A stretch of 19,325 bases of DNA, from assembly GCA_004151065.3 (NCBI GenBank), contig NWUY0300013149.1, positions 31,767 to 51,091 of the forward strand, given 5' to 3'. The stretch is from Larix sibirica. Its lineage: Eukaryota; Streptophyta; Pinopsida; Pinales; Pinaceae. Position numbers and translations under genes: made by a program. This document shows positions 10,173 to 18,327 of the stretch, one piece after another; the stretch's first letter is position 1, and every line of letters begins with the position of its first letter. A model generated the notes under the pieces. That model saw nothing but the letters and a program-made list of their open reading frames with translations. It had not been told where the DNA came from and did not search any database.

Positions 10173-10716
10173 CCCATAAGGCATAGAATAGACAGTGAAT
10201 GGTGTATTGTTAAGGTACTCTTTGCGTAAGGTCACCGGTTCGAAACTCCATGGATACTAGCCTTAAAGATAAAGCCCCCTCGAGGTGTAGACCAATTGGA
10301 AACCACAAGTTGTAAAGACTTTCGAGGTCATAGGTTCAAACTTTGACTTACTTGTGGCCCATGGTTGGGGTTTCTATGGGTTCAACAGAAGGTTATAGTG
10401 ATAGTCGACAAGATTCGGCCCCATATCACGTGAGCACGATCTTGTCCCAACTCCACTATAAGCATCCAAAATTTTAAGTCAATTCATGCTAGCTCATTCA
10501 GTTAAGGTGTGGATCTCATTAGTAAGGCGACCCGAGTTCAATTCCCCTTAGGGGTGAGCTAGTTGGGAGGAGACACCCAAAACCAACCATTGAGATTTGG
10601 TGTGGCTTAGGAAGGGTGCATTCCCTAAGTGATTTTGATGGCTCAGATGCCCTTGGGTCTTGGTTTCTTAGAGAAAATGCCACTCCTGCAAGTCAGGGAG
10701 TTTCTAGCAAAAGAAT
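10173..10716 (+). mobile_element. Composite tRNA-derived SINE (copy B)
   Basis: The same insertion as at 4403-4946, with identical heads. Beyond 10594 (SINE position ~422) it differs from copy A. The tail is interrupted (AAAAGAAT). The right target site ACTTAATTTGAACGTG (10717-10732) differs from the left one (10157-10172, ACTTAATTTAAATGTG) at two positions, both transitions. This better-preserved duplication is the main support for the element borders. Confidence 0.6.
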
Positions 10717-10856
10717 ACTTAATTTGAACGTGTAATTTTGAATTTTGATATTAGTTGCAAAACATCATGAGTGGGCCAGGATGTAATATAGCCAATGCTC
10801 AAAACCTAAATTTTTTTAACCAACTTGACGCTAATTTGAAACTAGGAAAACCTAGT

Positions 10857-11222
10857 CAAATTCGGCTACGAAAGGGTACTGTTACCAAACGATCCCAAGC
10901 AATACCAAACTGGCTCGAATTCTTCCAAAAGTGGTATGCAGGGATTCTACACATACAAATGCATCATATTGACCCACTGAGCACTTCTAAACAACGGGTT
11001 ATGTTGGTTAAACAATAGCATACTTTTAGCGAATAATCTAGAATTCTGCTACAGAAAGGTATTGTTTCCAAACGACCCCAACCACTACCAAATTGACTCG
11101 AATTCCACCAAACATGGTATGCGGGGCTTCTACACATCCAAATGCATCAATTTGACCCACTAAGAACTTCTAATAAACTGGTTATGTTGGTTACGCAATG
11201 ACATACTTTTAGCTAATAAACC
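10857..11222. repeat. ~184-bp tandem pair (copy B)
   Basis: Diverged counterpart of the pair at 5087-5454, with units starting near 10857 and 11041. Within-copy differences between units exceed the differences between copies A and B, so the tandem pair arose before the A/B split. Confidence 0.75.
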
Positions 11223-11521
11223 ATAATTTGCAGATTTTTAGACTATGAAATTAGTGCTTGCACATAGATCAATACATGAGGTAAATGCTATAGGTTTTCA
11301 TTAGTTATTGAACACCATTTGAGTGTACATCAGGGTCTTCTATAACAACAAAAAAAAAATCATATATCTACTACAAAAGAGAAGAGATGGATTTCACAAA
11401 ACTAGTGGAACAGGAAGGGGAAATGGTTCTCCAAATGGGAAAATATACTTCATTGTTGCACCCTCCACAAGTAATATTTCGAGCCCTTCTCTCAGACCTG
11501 CTTATTACAGAGAATTCCCCA

Positions 11522-11620
11522 TTAGATATAGAATAAATATAACCCATATATTAGTCCCCAAGAGATCTGCATAACCTCTGGTGTGCTCTCCTCCATCAAG
11601 ACACCATTAACACACTTGAA
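11522..11620 (-). other. Possible exon end, weak (copy B)
   Basis: On the minus strand a pyrimidine-rich tract and TTCATTAG acceptor precede a 32-codon open stretch starting at 11620 (FKCVNGVLMEESTPEVMQIS, then a stop at 11522-11524). The diverged counterpart in copy A (from 5852 down) keeps the first ~15 codons open but has indels afterwards. The protein is not recognised and chance is a real alternative. Confidence 0.15.
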
Positions 11621-11980
11621 CTAATGAAGAAAACATACCACAATCTATTGTTTCTGAAAAATGAGATTCCAAACACAATAAGATGAATTTGAACCAGGAA
11701 ATAAACAATGAAAAATCCTCACTCAATAAATATCCATAGAGAAATCAGGGTGATTTCTCCTCTCATGGCTAGCTAGGGTGGAATCTTGCAGCAACAAAAC
11801 TAGTTAGAAGGCCAAGGTGCGCATCTCCCAAGCTTGAGAAGATCAATAGATCTCCAATTCAAATGAAAAATGATCAAAATCAAATATTCCCCTTAGTACC
11901 TACATCTATTTTATAGAATTATTGAGGCCATTTCCCCCTTATTCTTGAAATTTCTCCCCATAATAATAATAAAATTTGAT
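11619..11980. other. Right flank of copy B, no gene seen
   Basis: AT-rich DNA continuing out of copy B with no counterpart elsewhere in the window. No open frame, tRNA or clear repeat is visible. It ends at the N at 11981. Confidence 0.5.
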
Positions 11981-11981
11981 N
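11981..11981. other. Ambiguous base N at second junction
   Basis: A second single N, again followed immediately by sequence homologous to the interior of the 5.77-kb repeat (from 3834). It is probably another contig join. Confidence 0.75.
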
Positions 11982-12087
11982 TGGAGTAAACAACTCATGG
12001 AGTACAAATAACATATAACTTGTTCATGTCACTTAACTTATGGTCTATCTGTGTTCACATGTCACAAGTTATGTGTCTGTGCTAGTA
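11982..12087. repeat. Third, diverged fragment of the 5.77-kb repeat
   Basis: This stretch aligns with 3834-3940 (and 9604-9710), starting at TGGAGTAAACAACTCATGGA. It carries about ten or more substitutions over ~106 bases and ends at GCTAGTA. Its left edge coincides with the N at 11981. It shows that the large repeat belongs to a family with diverged members. Confidence 0.85.
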
Positions 12088-12375
12088 CTTTATTAGTTCT
12101 CTTCACATTTTTCCCATACCCTTTTCCAAAGTATTAACGAATGACTTAATTAAATTTACCTCCTTCAATGTAGCTGTATTTTCATTCAAACTTAACTTAG
12201 TCATATTAGGAGTTGTTCTTATAACTACTTTTTCCAACTTATATTGTTCTCCAAGCCCCACAAGAATTGATATAGAAAATAGAAAAAAAATGACATCTTT
12301 GAATAACTTTTGAATAACTCTCTTAGTTGCTTCAAATAGTTGAGGAAATGTGTTGAAGCAACAGTCAACATTATT
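12088..12375. other. No assignable gene; minus-strand 92-codon frame
   Basis: A minus-strand open frame (12381 to 12103) encodes 92 residues with a hydrophobic run DVIFFLFSISILVGLG near its middle. It has no recognisable family, no visible splice or promoter context, and is AT-rich like its surroundings. I list it only because the length is somewhat above chance for this composition. Confidence 0.15.
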
Positions 12376-12545
12376 ATCCAATTGTAATTGTAAATTGTAA
12401 TTAGTAATTTCTAATTGTATAATTGTAATTATAATTTTAATTGTAAATCTATGTCTAATTGTAATTTGTAAACCTAATTAGTAATTTCTTAAATTGTAAT
12501 TATACACTTGTAATTTCTAATTGTGAAATTGTAAATCATAATATT
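12376..12545. repeat. Degenerate AATTGTA simple array
   Basis: The motif AATTGTAA, with variants such as TAATTTCTAATTG, recurs many times over ~170 bases without strict period. It looks like an eroded AT-rich microsatellite or minisatellite. Confidence 0.75.
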
Positions 12546-12814
12546 GAAAATTCTATATATAAAGATACATGAAATTTTTTCTTAATTTAAAAAAAAAACT
12601 TCAATATGAAGACACCATCTACTATTATAAGATATGTTATCTACATATGAGATAAGTGGAGAAAAATATAACTAGAGAAGAACACCACCATATACAATAT
12701 GATTTATCATCAATGTGTTGAAATAAGTGAACACAAAGAGATGATTAAAGTATAAAAATTGTTATTTTTATTTTTTAAATTCTTAATGCATAGAAATCAA
12801 ATCTTTGGATGCAT

Positions 12815-13333
12815 TCAAATGTCTAAATATAGGGCATTCCCAATAGCAAACACTATAAGGGATTTGTTTGTGCATATCTTTTAATCTAAACTTTATTTCA
12901 AACTTTTCTAATTTTTTTTTAATGGATTTGTATTCCCTATTTTTAGTTCCCCATTATTAAAGCATAATATATATGAATTGAGCATGTGTTTCTCTATAAT
13001 ATTGAGATTGCACCTTGATCCCTTGTATGAGTTCTATATGTCTCATTTAATTTAATTAGTTGATGGCTCATCCTAGAACTTTCACCATAATGATAAAAAT
13101 GAATGGTGATAAAGGGCACCCTTACCTCAACCCTCCTGAGGGTATAAAGGAGGAAGTAGGGCCTCCATTTATTAACATAGAAACTTGATGTTGACGAGTA
13201 ACACCCATACGTTCATTAATGTGCTCTTCTACAAAACCTTTTTTAAAAAGAATATTTCTTGAGAAATCTCATTTCATTGTGTCATAAGATTTAGATAGAT
13301 ATTTGACTATGTATTGCATGGATTTTGGAACAA
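12815..13333 (-). pseudogene. LINE (non-LTR) reverse transcriptase relic
   Basis: One minus-strand frame, read from 13333 down, holds RT landmarks in order. Motif A is seen as YLSKSYDTMK (13301-13272), where the family has a D-x-x-K-A-Y-D pattern, so the first aspartate is replaced by Y. Then comes MLINGGPTSSFIPSGG, then GLR-stop-GCPLSPFIFIIM (13133 down), matching the LINE GLRQGxPLSP motif with Gln CAA turned into TAA. VKVLG-stop-AIN follows, then THAQFIYIML where the family has F-A-D-D, so both catalytic aspartates are gone, then SIKKKLEKFE. Stops include 13269-13271 and 13122-13124, plus several near 13020-13070 and 12945. The enzyme would copy LINE RNA into DNA at a nicked target; this copy cannot work. 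Only the palm region is visible: no endonuclease or RNase H part was found, so the element is truncated or too worn outside this span. Confidence 0.8.
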
Positions 13334-14215
13334 GATGACCAAGGCCATATGGAAAAATTCCTACCTACTATGTAAATCTTTCCTCTTCATTTGATATTAT
13401 ATCTTCCAGTCATTTTGATTCTTCATGTTATGGTTTTAGTTATGATACTATATGATGTGTTACATGGGACTAAGGTTTTCAAAATTGATTGTGACGCAAA
13501 ATCAAGGTCTATAATTCATAGTATCCTCAACAATAACAAAAACCACATGAAATAACAATTGAAAGTTACCATAGCATAAACACATATAAGACAACAATTA
13601 TTTTATCTTCGCTTAAAATATCAAAGGGTTTAAATACCTAAGAACCTACTACAACAAAGAAGGATGAAGCCTAAGGTATTACAATCATGATGTAGAATTG
13701 GTGCTCATTTTCTATGATGGCCACAGTTCTTTTGATAATGCAAACCAAGAGGCCATGTGTCTTCAAGGAATTCATGCTTCCCATTTCTAGGGGTCCTCAT
13801 CAATCCTTATTACTACATGTAATTCTCTAATATGGATGCATTTATATTCAAGTCCTATAGCTCTTGAGCCCCACTCCCTATGACTATTGAGTTTCTATTA
13901 GTGTGGAGTTGGAAGGTGTATGAGACCAAAGCAAGGCCTTTGTGACCCAATAGAATTAAGGCTTGTCCAATATAATCTACATACAATAACATGGATGAGG
14001 AAGTTAGTAATAAGTTAGGGTTCACCCCCCGACATATATATATAATTTTCTTTGTCCCCACCCCCCTTCACTAATCCATAAACCGGTGATGTGGACGGAA
14101 GAATGTGGGAGTGATTCCTTCTTCTTTCTTTTGGGTTGATTTTCTCCATCATCCACACTAATCCTTGCACTTTGCACACCACCATGCTCTTTATTATGCA
14201 CTCTCTTAACCTATT
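13334..14215. other. No gene identified
   Basis: About 880 bases of AT-rich DNA. The minus-strand frames at 13855-14061 and 14015-14242 show no domain or motif. A short AT dinucleotide run (14035-14043) and a C-run pair near 14025 and 14062 are the only local features. More 5' parts of the LINE at 13333 could lie here, but I could not recognise them. Confidence 0.4.
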
Positions 14216-14640
14216 CCCTCTACACTCTTCCTTTCTTTTCATTCCTCTATGCTTTTCCCTTTGCTCCCTAGATTGTTTTCCATAATCTTCAATTTATACT
14301 TATTCTATGGTCTACATCTAACCTTGCTTTTCCCTCCACGCAAAATAAATTGAAGATTGTGACTAATACTCTATATAATAATTTCTTTTGGTTGGTGAGC
14401 CCTCTACACTCTTCCTTCCTTTGCATTCCATAATGATTTTCCCTTCCCCATACACTTCTTTCATGCTCTACCCTCTATACTCCTTTGATTCTCTATATTC
14501 TACCCTAGTCTACCCCATTCCCTTTGCATTCTAGGACAGTCTATACTCAATCATGTTACGCCCTCCACCGAAAAGAAATTTAAGATTGAATGGTGACTAA
14601 GACTATATACTATCATTTATTTTGATTGTTGTAAGATCAC
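14216..14640. repeat. Two-unit C/T-rich direct repeat
   Basis: CCCTCTACACTCTTCCTT-like sequence starts at 14216 and again 184 bases later at 14400. Each unit continues with pyrimidine-rich sequence and ends with a CCCTCCAC...AAATTGAAGATTG...GTGACTAA block (near 14332 and 14559) followed by TTTTGATTGTTG-like sequence. Unit 2 is about 55 bases longer. The strand asymmetry (C/T on plus) is marked, and no coding potential is seen. Confidence 0.7.
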
Positions 14641-14859
14641 TTAACCTCAAGGATGATCTTGCATCAAAGTGCAATGTCTTTGTTTTTTAATGAGCATCAA
14701 GAAAGTATATCTAAGTGATTTTAGCATCTTGATCCACAACCCCTACCCAATTGTGATTGATAACATGCCACATATTTTGGTAGAACTTTATTGGAAAACC
14801 ATTTGAACTAAGGAATTTTCTATTCTCATAGAGAAAACTAGTTCATGAAATGATACCTA
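14641..14859. other. No feature seen
   Basis: Spacer between two degenerate repeat arrays, with no gene, RNA or repeat recognised. Confidence 0.4.
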
Positions 14860-15635
14860 TGTCCACACTTAGATGCCAAGGAAACCCTTGGGAGGTCATG
14901 TGAGGTGGTTCAAAGAGGAGTATTTCTTATCCCTAGATGCCTAGAAGCATCATTTAAATATTAAGGCTCAAGTTTCTTCCCTCGACCATGCTAAGGGCCT
15001 TGAGATCCATGACAAAAGTTCAAATAATCCAAATGGTGTTCATATTCCCACACAAAGGGTGCCAAGGATACTCTTAAGAGGTCATGTGTGGTGTTAAATG
15101 AGGCATTTGCACTATCGTTGGATGTGCATACAAGCCCCATTTAGGGCCTATGGCCTAAGTTTTCTCGTATGACCATGTCTAGGGCCTCAAGAACCATAAC
15201 TAATGTTCAAAACATCTAAATTGTACCCAAATACCCACTCTTAGGCCAATGATAACCTCAAGAGTTACCATATGTTGGTCCAATGAAAAATTGCTTTCTT
15301 TTAATACCTAGAAAACTTATTTAGGGGCTAAGTTTAGTGTTTTCTCCCTTGAACATGTCCAAGGCCTTATTCCCATATCCTCATAGGACCTTGAGTTCTA
15401 TATTTGAGCCATATCCTCATAGGTCCTTGAGACCCATATCCCTATTTCCTCTTAGGGTCTAGAGACTCAAACCATGCAAATTAAAACTATATTCCCACTT
15501 GAACTCTAGTGATAGACTCAATAGATTCTTTGTGGTGGTTTTATGCATTGTTCTTATTGCTAAATGCACTGAAGCCTCATTTAGATCCTAAGCCCTAGGT
15601 TTACTCCCTTAACCATGTTCAAGGCCTCAAGTTTA
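14860..15635. repeat. Four-unit degenerate ~187-bp array
   Basis: A GACCATG-like anchor followed by TCTAGGGCCTCAAG recurs at 14984, 15171, 15351 and 15611. Each unit also carries CCAAGGATACCCTCAAGAGG-like sequence, a GGTCATGTGTGGTG segment, a CCTAGATGC...CATTTAGGGCCTA segment and TTTTCTCCCTT. Spacings are 187, 180 and 260 bases. The longest gap contains an inserted local run of CCATATCCTCATAGG(T/A)CCTTGAG repeats near 15364-15440. Divergence among units is high, so this is an old array. Function unknown. Confidence 0.75.
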
Positions 15636-15663
15636 GATAACCCTCGATTGAACTTTTAAAAAA

Positions 15664-15675
15664 ACTCGATCGAGT
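15664..15675. repeat. 12-bp perfect palindrome
   Basis: ACTCGATCGAGT is self-complementary, and a related CTCGATTGAAC lies 20 bases upstream with an A run between. Such short TCGATCGA words are common in plant repeats; no protein-binding role can be claimed. Confidence 0.6.
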
Positions 15676-16560
15676 GCTTGGTTAAGCTCCGAATCTTTTT
15701 TTTCTATAGTTCACGCCCTCCTCTTGCCAAAAAGTGTTACCCATCTTCATGGGAACACCCAATATTGATAGGGTGACTATAATTTTTTTACATCTATATA
15801 TTTTATTTAGAAATTGAACGTTATGTGTGGGCCATCCATTCATCATTGATTTGGGGGTGGTTACCTTTTTAAAGTACAAACCAATCATTTCTTTTCTTAT
15901 GGAAAGACTTAGGTTTATTTATTTATTGAATGTAGCATATATTGCATTTAAAATATTTACAAGTACATCAATAGCCAATGAGGTTAGGTTGACTCGTAGA
16001 AAATGCTTTGAGAGCCTCTTGTCCATGCACTTCATAGTTATCTTGAAATATGTGCATTTCTATTGGACATTCCACACACTAATTTGATATATGAGACTTT
16101 CTTGTTCATAAGATAAAGAACTCTTTCACCCAAGAATTTTACTACTAAAAGAAATAAATTCTATATAATTCATAATAGATATCTCTAATTAAGTGATCAT
16201 AAAACTTGATAGTAATTCCATAAGGTATCTCTTCAAATAAATTTTCAGAGATGTCCATATGCCATCGATTGTTTCTATCACTGCAGATACAACACCAATT
16301 GGGAATAAATATCCACAACAATACATGTACAGTTGAAATGTGACATTCTAAACGAGAGTCACCATTCATTGGATTGATCCACATCGTTGAGAAACCTTGA
16401 AATGGAAGCAACCTGAATGTTTCACCCCATAATTTTTTAGTAGGAAACATAGGTGGAAAGACATAATGTAATCCCCATAGCTGCGTTGTGTAGTGTTATA
16501 GTAATGAATTTGATTTTCAATGTCTTCAGGAGATGGAAAAAACCGTCCCATTTTTTAGGC
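15676..16560. other. No gene identified
   Basis: Several frames of 61-101 codons overlap here on both strands (minus 15682-15888, plus 15827-16087, minus 16145-16450, minus 16366-16551). The two minus frames at 16145-16551 could be read as one frameshifted unit beginning MGRFFPSPEDIENQ, but I recognise no family and see no splice or domain evidence. I treat the interval as unassigned. Confidence 0.35.
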
Positions 16561-16744
16561 ATCTCTTCTAAAAATTTTGGTATTCAAAAGTGTTGGGTTT
16601 AAGATCAGCAATGGTGTCTGACCCTGAAGGGAGGCATGGGAATATGTTTAAACACAGAAAATATAAACTCTGCTGAGACAAAATATGCACAATTTCAAAT
16701 CTGTAAATATTCCATTTATATTCAAAATAGAGCAAAATCAGTAT

Positions 16745-16860
16745 TACTCTGCTCTGCAGCGGCAATCTTCTTCTGTCGCCTCCTGTGGACCCCACGCCCC
16801 ATCGACAACCGCCCTCGTTCCATAATTCTGTTGCGCGCCATCTGCATCGACATGCCATAA
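16745..16860. other. CpG-rich patch in AT-rich DNA
   Basis: About 115 bases with clearly elevated GC and around ten CpG dinucleotides, including GCGCGCC and CCATCGACAACCGCC, in a region otherwise nearly free of CpG. Frames are open on both strands (plus 16636-16860, minus 16568-16913) but match nothing I recognise. It could be the worn first exon or promoter of an unrecognised gene or element, or a recently arrived fragment not yet depleted by methylation. Confidence 0.4.
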
Positions 16861-16914
16861 CGTTGACATTCAATACCTAATATTATTGTATTTTTGTTAC
16901 CCTTAAATGTCATT

Positions 16915-16953
16915 TACGTTTTTTAATTTTAATTTTAATTTTAATTTTTTTAA
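16915..16953. repeat. TTTTAA microsatellite
   Basis: TTTTAA repeats about five times head to tail and ends in a T run. Confidence 0.85.
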
Positions 16954-17087
16954 GTTGGCAATTCAATATTAGGGGATTATTTTAGGGTTGTAAGAAAGAT
17001 AACAAAACCAATATTCAACATAGACAACAAGAATGTAAACTTCTAATACTTCCAAGTTTCCCTAAATAAGCAACAATATAAGTAGTC
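16954..17087. other. Spacer before minisatellite
   Basis: Short AT-rich spacer without a recognised feature. Confidence 0.4.
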
Positions 17088-18230
17088 CCCACCTTCCAAG
17101 GCCATAGTTCTAATTGTCATAGTTGTTATAGGTCAAATTTTCCAAGGTCATAGTTTTTATGGGTCGAAGTTCCCGAGGTCATAGTTCCTGATGTTAAAGT
17201 TCCTAAGGTCATAGTTCTTGAGGGGAAAGTTCTTTTGGGTCAAAGTTGTCAAGGTCATAGCTCTTGTTGGTCAAAGTTCATGAGGTTAAATTTCCTAAGG
17301 TCATAGTTCTTAAGGGTCAAAGTCCCTGAGGTCATAGTTCTTGAGGAAAAGTTCTTGTGAGTCAGAGGTCATAGTTCTTGTTGTCATAGTTGTTGTGGGT
17401 AAAATTTTCCTAGTTCATAGTCCTTAAGGTCCAAGTTCCTGATGCCATAGTTCCTATGGGTCAAAGTTCCGAAGGTCATAGTTCCCAAGGTCAAAGTTCC
17501 TGAGGTCACAATTCTTGAGGTTATAGTTCTTGAGGGAAAAGTATCTGTGGGTCAAAGTTCATGTCCATCATAGTTCTTGTCGGTTAAAGTTTGAGGTCAT
17601 ACTTCATGAGGTCATAGTTCTCATGGGTCAAAATCCCCGAGTTCATAGTTCTCGAGGTCATAGTTCCTAAGGCCATAGTTCTTGAGAGAAAAGTTCTTGC
17701 AGGTCAAAGTTGTCAAGGTCATAGTTCTCATTGTCATAGTTGTTGTGGGTCAAAGTTTCCTTGGTCATAGTCCCTAAGGTCAAAGTTCATGAGATCATAG
17801 TTCCTATGGATCAAAATTCCCAAGGTCATAGTTCTCAAGGTCAAATTTCCTAAGGCCATAGTTCCTGAGGTCAAATTTCATGAGATCATAGTTCTTGTCC
17901 ATCATAGTTCCTATCGGCCAAAGTTTTTGAGGTCATAGTTCCCGAGGTCAAAGTTCTCGAGGTCATAGTTCCTGTGGGTCAAAGTACCCAAGTTCAAAGT
18001 TCTCTAGGTCATAGTTTTTGAGGTCATAGTTTATGAATTCAACTTTGTGAGGCCATACTTTTTTAAGGTTAAAGTTCCTATGGGTCAAAGTTGTAAAGGT
18101 CATAGTTCCCGTTTTCATAGTAGTTGTGGGCCAAAGTTCCCGAGGTCATAGTTCCTAAAGTCAAAGTTCTTGAGGTCATAGTTCCTATGGGTTGAAGTTC
18201 TTTAGGTCATAGTTCCTATGGGTCAAACTA
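17088..18230. repeat. ~15-bp minisatellite array, ~1.1 kb
   Basis: The whole stretch is tandem copies of a 15-base unit, GGTCATAGTTCCTGA, with occasional 16-base variants (CCTATG ends). Units of the CATAG type often alternate with units of the CAAAG type, so a 30-base dimer is common. On the order of 70 units are present. A variant cluster TGTCATAGTTGTTGTGGGTC recurs near 17114, 17382, 17732 and 18113 (spacings about 268, 350 and 381), each time followed by a similar order of variant units, which indicates higher-order duplication. Different frames meet TAG or TGA in most units, so the array is not coding. It ends about 100 bases upstream of the MULE-like frame. Confidence 0.95.
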
Positions 18231-18327
18231 TCTCACCCAAGTACCTATCTCTTGTTAAAAAAATTTGATATGACATTGAACATTTTTATTAACTGGAGGC
18301 CACATTGTTTGTAGGTATCCATACAAA

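Larger units (their letters stand above)
5854..11618. repeat. 5.77-kb direct repeat, copy B
   Basis: This is the second copy of the unit at 84-5852, offset by 5770 bases, beginning exactly after the N at 5853. Its first ~4.74 kb is essentially identical to copy A and its last ~1 kb is a diverged version. Homology to copy A ends at about 11618, where copy A meets the N; copy B continues without a break into sequence not seen elsewhere in the window. True tandem duplication with recent gene conversion, or two overlapping contigs or haplotypes placed end to end, could both give this pattern. The coincidence of the repeat start with an N favours the assembly explanation. Confidence 0.9.

Noticed and set aside
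84-11618. An LTR retrotransposon with two long direct repeats
   Set aside because: The copies abut with no internal coding region between them, no primer-binding site or polypurine tract was seen, and 5.7 kb would be unusual for LTRs.
12103-12381. 92-codon minus-strand gene with a membrane-like segment
   Set aside because: The hydrophobic run follows from T-rich sequence, and no homology, splice site or promoter could be seen. Kept only as an unassigned interval.
15682-16087. Overlapping 68- and 86-codon frames on opposite strands
   Set aside because: No motif on either strand; overlapping opposite frames of this size occur by chance in DNA of this composition.
16145-16551. A frameshifted minus-strand gene starting MGRFFPSPEDIENQ
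   Set aside because: Two overlapping frames could be joined by one shift, but the result matches no family I know and has no splice or conservation support.
17088-18230. CRISPR-like array
   Set aside because: The units are contiguous ~15-bp tandem repeats without unique spacers, in plant-type DNA.
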